DNA of 64,000 nt from the NCBI GenBank assembly GCA_033725935.1, contig MU867102.1:291075-355074 (forward strand), written 5' to 3'. Both the position numbers and the translations under genes were made by a program. Shown piece after piece: positions 54,201 through 64,000 of this stretch (its first letter is position 1; each line of letters begins with the position of its first letter). The notes beneath the pieces were generated by a model, which was not told the origin of the DNA, made no database searches, and worked only from the letters and a program-made list of their open reading frames with translations. The stretch is from Cladorrhinum sp. PSN259 (Eukaryota; Ascomycota; Sordariomycetes; Sordariales; Podosporaceae).

Positions 54201-57200
54201 GGTGGGACTTGGTATCGCAATGAAAGAGTCGTGTGATGGCTTGTTTAAGTTGTTGCTGTAGAAGAGCGAAAATTTTGTGAGTGTGGTGGTTGACAGAGAA
54301 ATGTAAAGAGAGACTTTGAATTTGGGAAGGAATCGCTCTTTTTTTTATACACCAGTTTCTTTCTATTAAGTTTATGAATCTAAAAAAAAAAAGTCTGATT
54401 GTGTCTCATGAACTTAAAGTTGACTTCCTTAGCAGCCACCAACCAAACATTCCGAACCATTGCGTAACGATCCATGGATAGCCCTTCAAACCAGAAAGTC
54501 ACGAGTAACTTCGATCGAGGGAATCATCAAAAGTAAGCTTCAGTTGTCATACGTGGGTGATAACAGAGGCTTTGGGGGTAAAGCACCAGGCTTTTGCTCT
54601 GATTATGGTACATGTAGCAATTGTATACTTCAAGATTTTATAGTCTTATGCCCGATCAACCACTGGGGGTGATCAATTCTCCCAAAAGAACTTCTGAATG
54701 AGGACTCATCGCTCATGTAACTCTGACAGGCCTTTTCACTGTCTCCCAAGTTCAAGTTGACTTTTTTTTTCCCCTTTGGTCGAGGTGACCCATTTGAAGT
54801 ACCGTAAGGTTCTATGCCAAAAGGCTTCAGCCCAATCCATGAGTCTTTCAAGTGACTAACGTCTTTTTTGGTTTTATGGAAGGTTGAATGCCTTTTTGGC
54901 CCATGGTACTTCGGTTTTAGAAGTTACCAAATTTATTATTGTGGAAAGCTCACAACGCCTAGATATACTAACCTCGACGCAAAGCCTCGTCTTTGAGGTT
55001 CCCACCCTCGACTGCAAAGCGAAACTGCATGTGATAATTGAGACCGAAGCTATATTAAAAGACCAGGTTGTTGTTAACATTTTGTCCATGCTTTTCTGAC
55101 AGACCTTCCACTTTCTTTCAAGCTTGGAATTTTCTTGGGAAGTGGGAACACCATCCACCCCGAAACTCTAGACTCATCCATGTATGTGAAGCAAAGCAAC
55201 AAGCCGGGCTTACTTCGGAATACTACACACGGTGGTGTCGTTCTGGCATTGATTGGCAATGCCCGAATTGCCACCATTCGAGTTGGTGGGCAGCCAAGCA
55301 TGGTGGTAGTGCATGGATAAATACGGATATGTATGAGAGCTATCATAGTGTGCCCAACTCTGATAACAATGGCGTCGTCAACCTCCGAGACCGGAACAGA
55401 CCAATGATGGCCTCCTCTTAGGCTGTGGCAGCCCAATAGTGGAACGCAGGTGGCCCACTTGGGTTTGTGTGTTGCGTCGAGGATGCAAGTGTGTTGCGAA
55501 TATTGGTTTCTGTCAATCCAACCCCCCCGTGGTATCACACAATTTGACGGGTGGTAATGATGATTCAGTTTGTGTTACGTCTTTGGGTTTCCGATTTAGA
55601 ATTCCCAGCCCCTTGAATTTCAACAAATTTCGAAACCCAATCTCAAAACCTTTGAAAGTATCAAAGCAGAGTCACGAGGCCATTTGGAGGATTGGCAGAA
55701 GGATATCGTCCGCTCTCGGAGGTTGGCACCGGGCGGTTGCATCCCTTGCGCAACTGACTGATCGATAATGCCAAGCCAAGCCTTGAAAAAAAAAGTTCGG
55801 GTGAAACAAGATTCTCTGACCAATCGTATTGCAGCCGTTGGTTGGGATGATTTGAAGGTCGGGAAACACACCTGCGATCGTCATTCATGGTGGCCTTCGT
55901 TTCTATAGGTCTGTCAGCCACGCAGGACCGTCCAGGACCCCTCCAGGACCACAACCACTCACCCACCACCACGCAGACAACCAGCACAATCGACCCAAAC
56001 GACCCAAACGACCCCAGCCCTGCAGGTACCGACTGCAACCTCTTGAGCGCCAAGAACGAAACATTTTGCGGGGGAGATTAGCGAGCCGTTTACGCGGTTG
56101 CGCCCGAGTTGTCGGATCCGCCGCAGCCGGGAGATCCCGATTTAGATCTCTCCATAAACCCCCAGCTTCTCTTGTCCATTTCCGTATCCATTTCTCGGTG
56201 ATCGAGCCTGTTTACTTTTCCGTTTGAATGGGCTCTTTTCAAAATCCCTACCTGACCCGCCTGATGCTGCCTGAAACCACCTTGCGAGACAAGACAACGC
56301 CGAGCTTCCCGAGCGTCCCGCGACTCTTCCCTCGCCCAAGTCGAAACCTGACCAGTGTCATGATTGCCGCCTCGCTTGCGTCGCTTCGACATGTTGCATC
56401 GTGCTGCAATCGTGCTGCGGCAGACCTGGTGATGTCATGTTCCATGTGTTCGAAACCCGAGTTCATTTCTGCCGCGAAATTTCATTTAATCACGGCGTCG
56501 ACAATCAATTGAGTAATACCGATGTACGTCGAGTTGTATGCAGGCGGAGACGCCAATATGGGCGGGCGATCAGGAAATTCATGGAATCGTCCGCAGAACT
56601 TCTCTGCGCCTTCTCTTCTCGGCCTGGCGCATGCGGGGAATTTACTTCGGCTGGAAGGCCCGACGGTGGCTGTGTGAGGATGCAGCCTCCCACCATCATA
56701 TGACAGACTGAAACCACGGTTGGCGCTCGAGTCTCGCCCAAGAGGACAAGAGATCTTTTTTGAAAGGTCAGATGGTCTGCAAAACCCCAAAATCAGTTGT
56801 GGAAGGGGTGTATGGAGATGGGCCCCCGCGGGGTGATACAGGGAAGCAGGGGCCATCGACGACAAATTGGGCAACGCGTGGGGGCTGTTGATCCAGGGGC
56901 CCCGCCCTGAATTGGGTGTTAGGGAGGGCGTGCCTGCCCAAGATGGAATGGATGGACGCGACGCGGCATCCCACAATTGCATCCGTAAGGTTCCAGGTTT
57001 CCACCGCAACTTCGCGACGTCTTTTACCCGAGCACCGGACACTGGCAGTTAGGTACTGGAAATTGTGGAATTAGCGGAGCAGCTGTGGCAAGCGCGGGCA
57101 GGCCGAGTCGCCTGTTTCGTGGTTTTTGGGTGGTATTTTTATTATTTCGTGACTGCTTGGTATGACGGGTCTCCGAACCTCCCAGCCATCCCGCCATCCC

Positions 57201-57697
57201 GCCATCCCGCCATCCAACAAACTGCCAGAACGAGCCCAAAATCCCAAGAAAACAACTGCCAGCCAAGGCCTGCCAGATCCCGTACTCGAGTACCAGTACC
57301 AAGCGAACAAGCGGTGAGCTATTTTATGCAGCAATTCTCCCGGTGGAAGCGCCTGCAGATGGAAATGTGGAAATGTGGAAATGTTGGGACGGCAAGCAAG
57401 GTCAGCTGAGTCTCTCGAATACACCGGGGCGCCCTCTAGCCCTCTCACCCTCGGCGCCTCCTGGGCCGCCCTCTGTGTTGCCATGATGCTGGATCCTTGC
57501 TCTTTTCCGAGTTTCGGAACACAATCGTCGACCCCAAAACCAGCCTTCCATCCTTCCCCCCTCTCTGTCTGGAAAGATCTCCAAGAATCAACAACCAACA
57601 GAGATACCGGTATACACCCACCACATACCGACAAGCTGGCGCCGCTATCGTTTACACCACCACCACCACTACCGCCAACACCACCACCACCGCCAAT
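54201..57697. other. Long gene-poor stretch before the GH94 gene
   Basis: About 3.5 kb without a supported gene. It contains a short tandem CGCCATCC repeat (about 57190-57214), three copies of GGAAATGT (57360-57383) and CCACCA-rich leader sequence (57655-57697). The long minus-strand frame at 57071-58723 is an antisense shadow of the GH94 gene plus random sequence. Confidence 0.45.
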
Positions 57698-60073
57698 ATG
57701 AGGAAAGAAGCGACGATACTGCGTCCCACGCACAATGGAGACCGCTACGAGCTCACCAGTCCCACCCTCATGCCCAAGGCCAGCGGCTTCCTTTGGAACC
57801 AAAAGATGATGATCCAGATCACCTGCCGCGGATATTCCACCGCCCAATTCATGCAGCCCGAGCCGGCCAAGTACGCCCACGCTCCGAATATCGAGGCCAA
57901 AACCTTCATGCAACCCGAGATGAACTACTACTCCCACCACCCCGGCCGCTTTGTCTACATCAAAGACGAGGAATCTGGCCATCTCTTCTCGGCGCCCTAC
58001 GAACCCGTCCGCTCCGCCTACGATCGCTTCGTCTTTTCCGTTGGCAAGAGTGATGTCGCCTGGGCTGTTGAACAAAATGGTATTCTGGTTGAGATGATCA
58101 TGAGTCTGCCGACAGAGGACGTTGCTGAACTGTGGACCATCAAGGTCACCAACACTTCCGGTCGCCCACGGCGGATCAGTGTGACGCCCTATTTCCCCAT
58201 TGGCTACAAATCCTGGATGAACCAGTCCGCCGAGTGGAATCCGGACCTGGTCGGCATCGTTGCTAGCAGTGTGACTCCGTACCAAAAGGCGAGCGAGTAT
58301 TTCAAGAACAAGTACCTCAAGGACAAGACGTATTTCATCTGTGAGACGACGCCCAATTCCTGGGAAGCGAACCAACAGAATTTCGAGGGCGAGGGGGGGC
58401 TCCACAACCCGTCCGCCCTGCAGGACGCCCAGCTCGGCGGCGGTGACGCGCGCTACGAGACCCCCACAGCCGCCGTGCAGTACCGCCTCGCGCTTAAGGG
58501 TGGTGAACAGCGCGAGTTCCGCTTCCTGTTTGGACCCGCATATGATGAAGCAGAGATCCAGACCATGCGTTCCCGTTATCTGAGCAAGCAGGCATTTATT
58601 CGCACGGCAAATGAATATGCAGCCTACATGGCCCGTGGTACTGGTTGCTTGCGTATTGAGACCCCCGACAAGGACCTCGACAATTTCGTCAACAATTGGC
58701 TCCCGCGCCAGGTGTACTACCATGGTGATGTCAACCGCCTCACCACGGATCCCCAGACACGCAACTACCTCCAGGACAACATGGGAATGAACTACATCAA
58801 GCCTCAGGTCTCAAGGAATGCCTTCATCACCGCCGTCTCCCAGCAGGAAGCCAATGGGTCCATGCCGGATGGCATTCTGCTTGCCGAGGGTGCCGAGTTG
58901 AAGTATATCAACCAGGTTCCCCACACTGATCACTGTGTCTGGCTCCCTGTGACTCTTGACTTGTATCTCGCCGAGACTGGAGACTATGGCTTATTGAAGG
59001 AGCGTGTGCGCACGGCCAACGGCGATGACCTCACTGTTTTTGAGCGCTTCAGCCGCGCCATGGACTGGCTGCTCAGGTTACGTGACGAACGAGGACTCAG
59101 CTACATTGCGCAGGGTGACTGGTGTGATCCCATGAATATGGTAGGCTACAAGGGCAAGGGTGTATCCGGCTGGCTGACGATTGCAACCGCCTACTCCCTG
59201 AATCTCTGGGCCGATGTCTGTGAGCACGAGGGCGCGACCGAGCTCGCCATCAAATATCGTGCCGGCGCTGAGGAGTGCAACGAGGCCGTCAACAAGCACC
59301 TGTGGGATGGAGACTGGTTCGCCCGCGGCATCACTGATGACAATGTTGTCTTTGGCATCAAGAAAGATACCGAGGGCAAGATTTGGCTCAATCCTCAATC
59401 CTGGGCTATCCTCAGCGGCGCTGCTAGTCAAGAGCAAATTTCTCGCATGTTGCCCCAGATTGACACGCATCTCAATACCCCATACGGCGTGTTGATGTTT
59501 GCTCCACCATTTACCAAGATGCGAGAGGACGTCGGCCGAGTGACGCAGAAGGCAATTGGATCAGCTGAAAATGCTTCGGTTTACAACCATGCTGGCGTCT
59601 TTTACATCTATAGCTTGTACAAGCTTGGTGGACAGCAAGACAGGGCCTACACTCTGCTCCGCCAGCTCATCCCTGGACCTACCGATTCCGACTACCTCCA
59701 GCGCGGACAGCTGCCTGTCTTCATCCCCAACTACTATCGCGGTGCTTGGAAGGAGTTCCCGCGCACGGCAGGTCGATCAAGTCAGCTTTTCAACACCGGA
59801 ACCGTATCATGGGCGTATCGCTGCTTCATCGAAGGCCTTTGCGGATTGCGCGGCGACGCTGAGGGCATCACTATTCGCCCACAACTTCCCAGCTCTTGGA
59901 ACAACATCAAGGTCACGCGGCTTTTCCGTGGAGCGACATTTGAGCTCGACATTCGCCGCGGAGATGTTGACGATGTTACGGTTAAGCAAGGCAGCCAGGT
60001 TTTGCCGGAGCCCCGCATCACCGGCATCAAGGCTGGAGAGACTTACAAGCTTACTGTGCTGGTGCCGCAGTAA
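57698..60073 (+). CDS. GH94 phosphorylase, cellobionic-acid-phosphorylase-like
   Basis: An intronless 791-aa frame from ATG 57698, the first Met before the conserved start RKEATILRPTHNGDRYEL. GH94 enzymes phosphorolyse beta-glucosides; this one resembles the Neurospora NdvB-type enzyme that splits cellobionic acid into glucose-1-phosphate and gluconate, and I recall the same length for it. N-terminal beta-sandwich segments (GFLWNQKMMIQITCRGY, YYSHHPGRFVYIKDEE) lead to an (alpha/alpha)6 barrel with NNWLPRQVYYHGDVNRL and the catalytic-region motif QGDWCDPMNM (Asp474, Asp477). Then come FNTGTVSWAYRCFIEG and a C-terminal beta-domain. There is no signal peptide, so it acts in the cytosol on imported oxidised cellodextrins, linking LPMO or cellobiose-dehydrogenase products to central metabolism. 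Exact substrate is inferred. Confidence 0.93.
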   Translation: MRKEATILRPTHNGDRYELTSPTLMPKASGFLWNQKMMIQITCRGYSTAQFMQPEPAKYAHAPNIEAKTFMQPEMNYYSHHPGRFVYIKDEESGHLFSAPYEPVRSAYDRFVFSVGKSDVAWAVEQNGILVEMIMSLPTEDVAELWTIKVTNTSGRPRRISVTPYFPIGYKSWMNQSAEWNPDLVGIVASSVTPYQKASEYFKNKYLKDKTYFICETTPNSWEANQQNFEGEGGLHNPSALQDAQLGGGDARYETPTAAVQYRLALKGGEQREFRFLFGPAYDEAEIQTMRSRYLSKQAFIRTANEYAAYMARGTGCLRIETPDKDLDNFVNNWLPRQVYYHGDVNRLTTDPQTRNYLQDNMGMNYIKPQVSRNAFITAVSQQEANGSMPDGILLAEGAELKYINQVPHTDHCVWLPVTLDLYLAETGDYGLLKERVRTANGDDLTVFERFSRAMDWLLRLRDERGLSYIAQGDWCDPMNMVGYKGKGVSGWLTIATAYSLNLWADVCEHEGATELAIKYRAGAEECNEAVNKHLWDGDWFARGITDDNVVFGIKKDTEGKIWLNPQSWAILSGAASQEQISRMLPQIDTHLNTPYGVLMFAPPFTKMREDVGRVTQKAIGSAENASVYNHAGVFYIYSLYKLGGQQDRAYTLLRQLIPGPTDSDYLQRGQLPVFIPNYYRGAWKEFPRTAGRSSQLFNTGTVSWAYRCFIEGLCGLRGDAEGITIRPQLPSSWNNIKVTRLFRGATFELDIRRGDVDDVTVKQGSQVLPEPRITGIKAGETYKLTVLVPQ

Positions 60074-61664
60074 GATTCTGGTTTGAATATATGCAAGGGT
60101 ATTTCTTCATCAAAAACGGTCTATTTTATCACGTGGGGCATTCACTTTTGGAAAACGGACAAAAACACAAAAAAACAGATTTTGGATATTTTGGCTGTCC
60201 AGTCAATGGGTGGGTCGGGCTTCTGTGAATTTTGGTCTCGCGAACTTCTTCCCTTCTTGTCATGGTGGTTAGAATTGGCAAACATCACAACACAAAACAG
60301 TACACCTTCGTAAGGTGGTCATCAGATCAGCATTTTCCTGGAAAATCGGCCCACCACTCCACCATCACACTTGCATATTTCGGCATTCACTGGGCTAAAT
60401 CATGCCTCTCTCCTTGTTCATTTCTCATCAGTCATTTAATCTGGGCGGCCCTTTGTGTCAAGTTTCAAGCGCGTTTTTGTCTTTGCAGCAATGATGGAAT
60501 GAATTGGGTTTGTTATTGGTCGGTTTATCTCTCACAAAAGAAAAGTAGCCAGTTTTGGATAGCAAATGAGGGAAATAATATGAATCACGCGGGCATTTTT
60601 AGTTTCTGGGGACCGTTCGTTAGCTTGTGTGTGTGTATGCGTTAATTTATAACTTGTGGTGCTCTCGTGATCTGTATGTGATATGGTATGTTGTGTAACC
60701 AACTGCTTTTGTTGCCGGGTACGAACTTGCATCGGAAAGCTAAGGTTTCGCAACTTCTGGGTTCGGGTCTGGAATCCGGTTCAAGGCGTGGTCTGCTCCC
60801 GGTGACTGGAGATAGTCTTCTTGTACCAGCGTCGAGGGAGGGGGTTCCCGTTATCAAGCTCTCTGAGCGCTATACTCTGGAAGTGTATCTGCCCGCAGAG
60901 GTAACCTTCCAACATACCAGGCTAAAGCAAAAGTGAAAGCAAAAATAAAGCTAAAGGTAACGCTAACCTATCTAAACTCAAAAACTACCAAGAATGCCAC
61001 CAAATACCACTACCCACTCTTATGTTTCCCACCGGCTGTGTATCCTTTCCCCAAGCCCCTGTCGCCTGCCCACCTTTTGTTTCTTTACTAGTTGCCCCTC
61101 CTTTCGGTGAATCTGTGACTGTGCGAGCCGTCGGGATTGTGATGGAGATGAGGATGGGAATGAATGTTGGTGTTATCCAGACTGGGCCTGGACCTACTCC
61201 GTTAAGCAGCTAGATTTGTAAACTTACAAACGAATCGAAGATATGTGTAGATGATATGGAGAGTTATTAGGAAATCCTCGAAGGGGTTGCAGTTGTTTAT
61301 TCCTGCTTCCAGTATGGTCTGGGTGAGAGTGAGAAGATTGCTGGAAAGTTAAAGAGTAATCGTTTAGAATAAGAAAACAAGAAGAATTGAAGTAAGAAAA
61401 TAATAATAAGCAGGGCGGTACCTGCGCTGATTTGGTCAGGGAAGCGCTTTCCTGGTTGTGAGGCTCGCATCGGCGCGTCACCCATTTGTGTCATTGGTCC
61501 GGCCTCGTTTGGGTCGCTGTTGGTGGTCATGTTCGAAACGTGCTGGATTGATCCCCCTGACACTTTGTATGTATTTCCCACGGTGCTGGCTTATTTAAAA
61601 TCATGAGGCTCGAATTGCTGGATTGCGAATCCGACTATGTCAGGCAAATCCAGCTCCTAATGCA
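60074..61664. other. Intergenic between GH94 and HET gene
   Basis: Nothing supported except the small minus-strand candidate below. A short upstream frame, ATG 61637 to TAA 61658-61660 (7 codons), lies just before the HET start and could dampen its translation. Confidence 0.4.
61297..61530 (-). CDS. Possible tiny protein with an optional 81-nt intron
   Basis: From ATG 61530 the frame reads MTTNSDPNEAGPMTQMGDAP, then QPGKRFPDQISAG, which looks coding. An AT-rich 81-nt segment (61341-61421) has GTACCG and CCAG borders and a CTAAA-like branch. It is a multiple of three and open, so both forms are in frame. Spliced gives 50 aa ending PRPYWKQE. Unspliced gives 77 aa with a hydrophobic helix (ALLIIIFLLQFFLF). 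It is divergent from the HET gene. No family recognised; chance is possible. Confidence 0.33.
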   Translation of the reverse strand: MTTNSDPNEAGPMTQMGDAPMRASQPGKRFPDQISAGTALLIIIFLLQFFLFSYSKRLLFNFPAIFSLSPRPYWKQE

Positions 61665-63758
61665 ATGGCCGACCTTCAAGTTCGCCACGACACGCCTCCA
61701 CGGAAAGTGGAATTTTACAAGTTATGCAGCTCCTGTTCAGCGGCACTTAAGAGGGCACATGTAACCCGGAACATGAACTTCAATCCTAGATACGACATAG
61801 CCCGAAAGAAATACCCGCCGCAGAATTACACGATTCACGAATCCCTCGAAGCATTCCATGCTGCGCTTCAGGCCGGCTGCCATTTCTGTGCGATAATTCA
61901 GAACATGCTGGCAGAATGGCAGGCACTCGGAACAAGAGTGACGAAAATATCTCTCACTAAGGAGTTTGGCCACAATCAAGTTCCGCAATTCACGATTGCC
62001 TGGGTAGAGGTACCCATCTGCAACCCAAATCTGACGGGAGAGGATGATCTAGGCCCGGAGCCCTCAGAGGAGATATATTCGCGTCCACTCCACTTCGAAA
62101 GAATTCCCAACCGTGCGAGAGTTCCCCAGTTACCTGAGCCGGTCGGCAACACAGCAAGTCACTGGGATAGCACTGCTTCACGGGAGCACATGGAACTCGC
62201 TAGACGTTGGCTGGACTGCTGCTTCCGAGACCACCCCAAATGCCACCTTCCAGACCCCGATTTTGTGCCGACTCGGCTGCTGGAGATTTCCGACGATGCC
62301 ACACAGGTCCGGCTCAGGATCATGAAAGCGCACGGACTGAGGATCACGAAACCGCGCGGAAATGGAACCCAGCATGAATTCCTGTACTGCGCACTCAGCC
62401 ACTGCTGGGGCGGCGTGAGCGACATTCTCACCCTCACGTCGGCGACACTATCCATGCTGCAGGCGGGCATCCCGACCAGCAGACTGGCCAAGACCTTCCA
62501 GGACGCGGCCCTCATCGCCGTCAGCGCTCTAGGCATCAAATACCTCTGGATCGATTCCCTGTGCATCGTCCAGGACTCCCGCGACGACTGGGTGCGGGAG
62601 TCGGCCCTGATGGCTCCGGTTTACGAAAACTCGGCATGCACCATCGCAGCGGCAGCGGCCTCGAACTCGCACCAAGGATGCTTTTCCTCGCGCAATCTCC
62701 TCCGAGTCACCCCGTGTCTCATCGCCGGATCCCTGGACGACGGCATCGTGGCGTTCCACGACAGAGAATTTTACGGCGGTGATGATTCGTCGCCCCTGTC
62801 CAAGCGCGCTTGGGTCCTACAGGAGCAGACGCTGTCTCCGCGCACGCTCGACTTCGGCAGCGAGACGGGAATGTGTTGGGCTTGCCTATCTTGCGGAGCC
62901 GACGAAATCGGAACCTCAAACGCTCTCCCGGGGTTCGGAAGTCTTTACAACCAAGAGTTTGACAGGATGCGGGAAATGGTGGCGAATTGCGACTGGTCTG
63001 CAGAAAGCAAACTGGTCGGGCTGCATGTCGACTGGTTTCACATCGTGGGGGAGTACACGCAGCGGTTGCTCACCAAGGGTAGCGACAAACTCATTGCATT
63101 CTCGGCACTGGCACACCGCGCCAAGACCATCACGCAGTTCCATTACCTCGCCGGACTGTGGGAGGAGACGCTCATCTACAACTTGCACTGGTGCCTCGAG
63201 TCGAATCGGCACCGCAGACCAAGGCCGACGTCCTACCGCGCGCCGACGTGGTCGTGGGCATCCATCGACGGGTACGTGGATGAGTCGTTCTCGCTCGGGG
63301 GGCGTGACAATGTCCCAATAGCTACCATCGTCTCTGCCGACACCGAAACGCACGAAGATGACAGCAACGGGACCGGAATTGTCACGGGAGGATCCTTGGT
63401 CATATCAGGACACCTGATGGAACTCCCATTTGCCAATCTCGCCTTTAACAGGAAGAAACGTATGGATAAGCCCTGGCCTAGCGTTTACTGCAACCGCGAT
63501 ATCGAGTTGGATGATGCCGGCCAGCCCGAGGTGGTATACCTTCTCGCTCTGTCGATGGAGCCGGTTGACGAGTTAGACCTGGATGAGCCTGCGTGTGAGG
63601 GGTATGAACTTCTGCAGGGCATGGTGTTACAGCGTCTTTCCGACAAGGCGGGCTACGAACGGGTCGGGTGGTTTTACTGCGAGCCCAAGTCTGGTTCTGA
63701 GGCCGAGGATCTGTGGCGGTGGCAAAGTCTGGGGATCAGCACTGTCACGATATTTTAG
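61665..63758 (+). CDS. HET-domain protein, 697 aa
   Basis: The start ATG at 61665 (MADLQVRH) is chosen; an earlier non-ATG extension is not needed. The N-terminal 230 residues hold paired cysteines (KLCSSCSAALKR, GCHFCAII, then WLDCCFRDHPKCHLP), typical of the large HET-protein group where such a region precedes the HET domain. HET blocks: FLYCALSHCWGGVSDILTL near residue 238, IKYLWIDSLCIVQDSRDDW near 292, APVYENSACTIAAAAA, and SKRAWVLQEQTLSPRTL near 378. It continues with RAPTWSWASIDG and ends WRWQSLGISTVTIF, so it is complete. No introns. Role by family: incompatibility or cell-death signalling, partner unknown. It is unlike the other two HET genes here beyond the domain, so it is not a recent tandem copy. 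Confidence 0.9.
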   Translation: MADLQVRHDTPPRKVEFYKLCSSCSAALKRAHVTRNMNFNPRYDIARKKYPPQNYTIHESLEAFHAALQAGCHFCAIIQNMLAEWQALGTRVTKISLTKEFGHNQVPQFTIAWVEVPICNPNLTGEDDLGPEPSEEIYSRPLHFERIPNRARVPQLPEPVGNTASHWDSTASREHMELARRWLDCCFRDHPKCHLPDPDFVPTRLLEISDDATQVRLRIMKAHGLRITKPRGNGTQHEFLYCALSHCWGGVSDILTLTSATLSMLQAGIPTSRLAKTFQDAALIAVSALGIKYLWIDSLCIVQDSRDDWVRESALMAPVYENSACTIAAAAASNSHQGCFSSRNLLRVTPCLIAGSLDDGIVAFHDREFYGGDDSSPLSKRAWVLQEQTLSPRTLDFGSETGMCWACLSCGADEIGTSNALPGFGSLYNQEFDRMREMVANCDWSAESKLVGLHVDWFHIVGEYTQRLLTKGSDKLIAFSALAHRAKTITQFHYLAGLWEETLIYNLHWCLESNRHRRPRPTSYRAPTWSWASIDGYVDESFSLGGRDNVPIATIVSADTETHEDDSNGTGIVTGGSLVISGHLMELPFANLAFNRKKRMDKPWPSVYCNRDIELDDAGQPEVVYLLALSMEPVDELDLDEPACEGYELLQGMVLQRLSDKAGYERVGWFYCEPKSGSEAEDLWRWQSLGISTVTIF

Positions 63759-64000
63759 GGCGTGATCGAATCTCATGAACGGCTTTCCTGAACACGTTTA
63801 TATGAACTAGATTCAGAATTCTGATGATAATTGGGTGAAAGTACAAGTACATACAAGAAAACTAGAAGGATGGAAAAGAGAGGGGGGGGGGGGGGGGGGG
63901 GGGGCCCAAAAAAAAAAAAAAGCAAATTGGCAATAGTAAAGAATTCACTTTTTACAGCTGGGGTGTTCAAAGTTGGTGTGGAAAGATTATATAAATTACA
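63759..64000. other. Right flank
   Basis: No gene. A G run of 23 (63882-63904) followed by CCC and A13 resembles the homopolymers beside the scaffold gap and may be an assembly artefact. Confidence 0.5.

Noticed and set aside
57071..58723. 550-codon minus-strand open frame
   Set aside because: Antisense to the GH94 gene over most of its length, with Gly/Val-rich composition and no motif.

Overview
The window reads as a nuclear scaffold of a filamentous ascomycete, most likely a Sordariomycete (perhaps Sordariales). Reasons: short spliceosomal introns (about 50-85 nt, GTAAGT-like donors, CTAAC/CTGAC branch sites), intron-bearing tRNA genes, three HET-domain genes, a fungal SAPS protein, a cAMP-receptor-like GPCR, and an intracellular GH94 phosphorylase matching the length I recall for the Neurospora enzyme. 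Species assignment is inference. It is a draft assembly: there is a 10-N gap at 46350-46359 inside artificial-looking homopolymers, with further long G, C and T runs.

Layout. 1-7.8 kb: small C2H2-type zinc-finger gene (-), tRNA-Ala(CGC) with intron (-), a HET gene interrupted by one frameshift (+), an NmrA/isoflavone-reductase-like gene (+) and a rhodopsin-like (SAT4-type) membrane protein (-). 9.3-17.2 kb: two paralogous small secreted proteins, one on each strand, bracket a degenerate AAA+ ATPase relic and an intact large HET gene. 17.9-21.2 kb: a full-length valyl-tRNA synthetase broken by four in-frame stops but no frameshift. 23.7-35.8 kb: SAPS phosphatase-regulator, alpha/beta hydrolase, tRNA-Tyr(GTA), and a 1085-aa protein with a fungal STAND-type N-terminus and WD40-like C-terminus.

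36-42.6 kb is the most interesting part. A cytochrome P450 (-) lies divergently from a two-intron gene encoding one 920-residue polypeptide: a complete tryptophanase fused to a DMATS-type aromatic (indole) prenyltransferase. Together these would form a compact prenyl-indole locus: tryptophan prenylation plus C-C lyase release of indole or prenylindole, with possible P450 tailoring.

43.9-63.8 kb: a single-pass membrane protein (+), GPCR (-), an FTA2-like (Sim4 kinetochore / kinase-like) protein (-), GH94 cellobionic-acid-phosphorylase-like enzyme (+), a possible tiny gene (-) and a third HET gene (+). Long gene-poor stretches (37.7-39.7, 48.6-52.7, 54.2-57.7 kb) show no convincing genes by eye.
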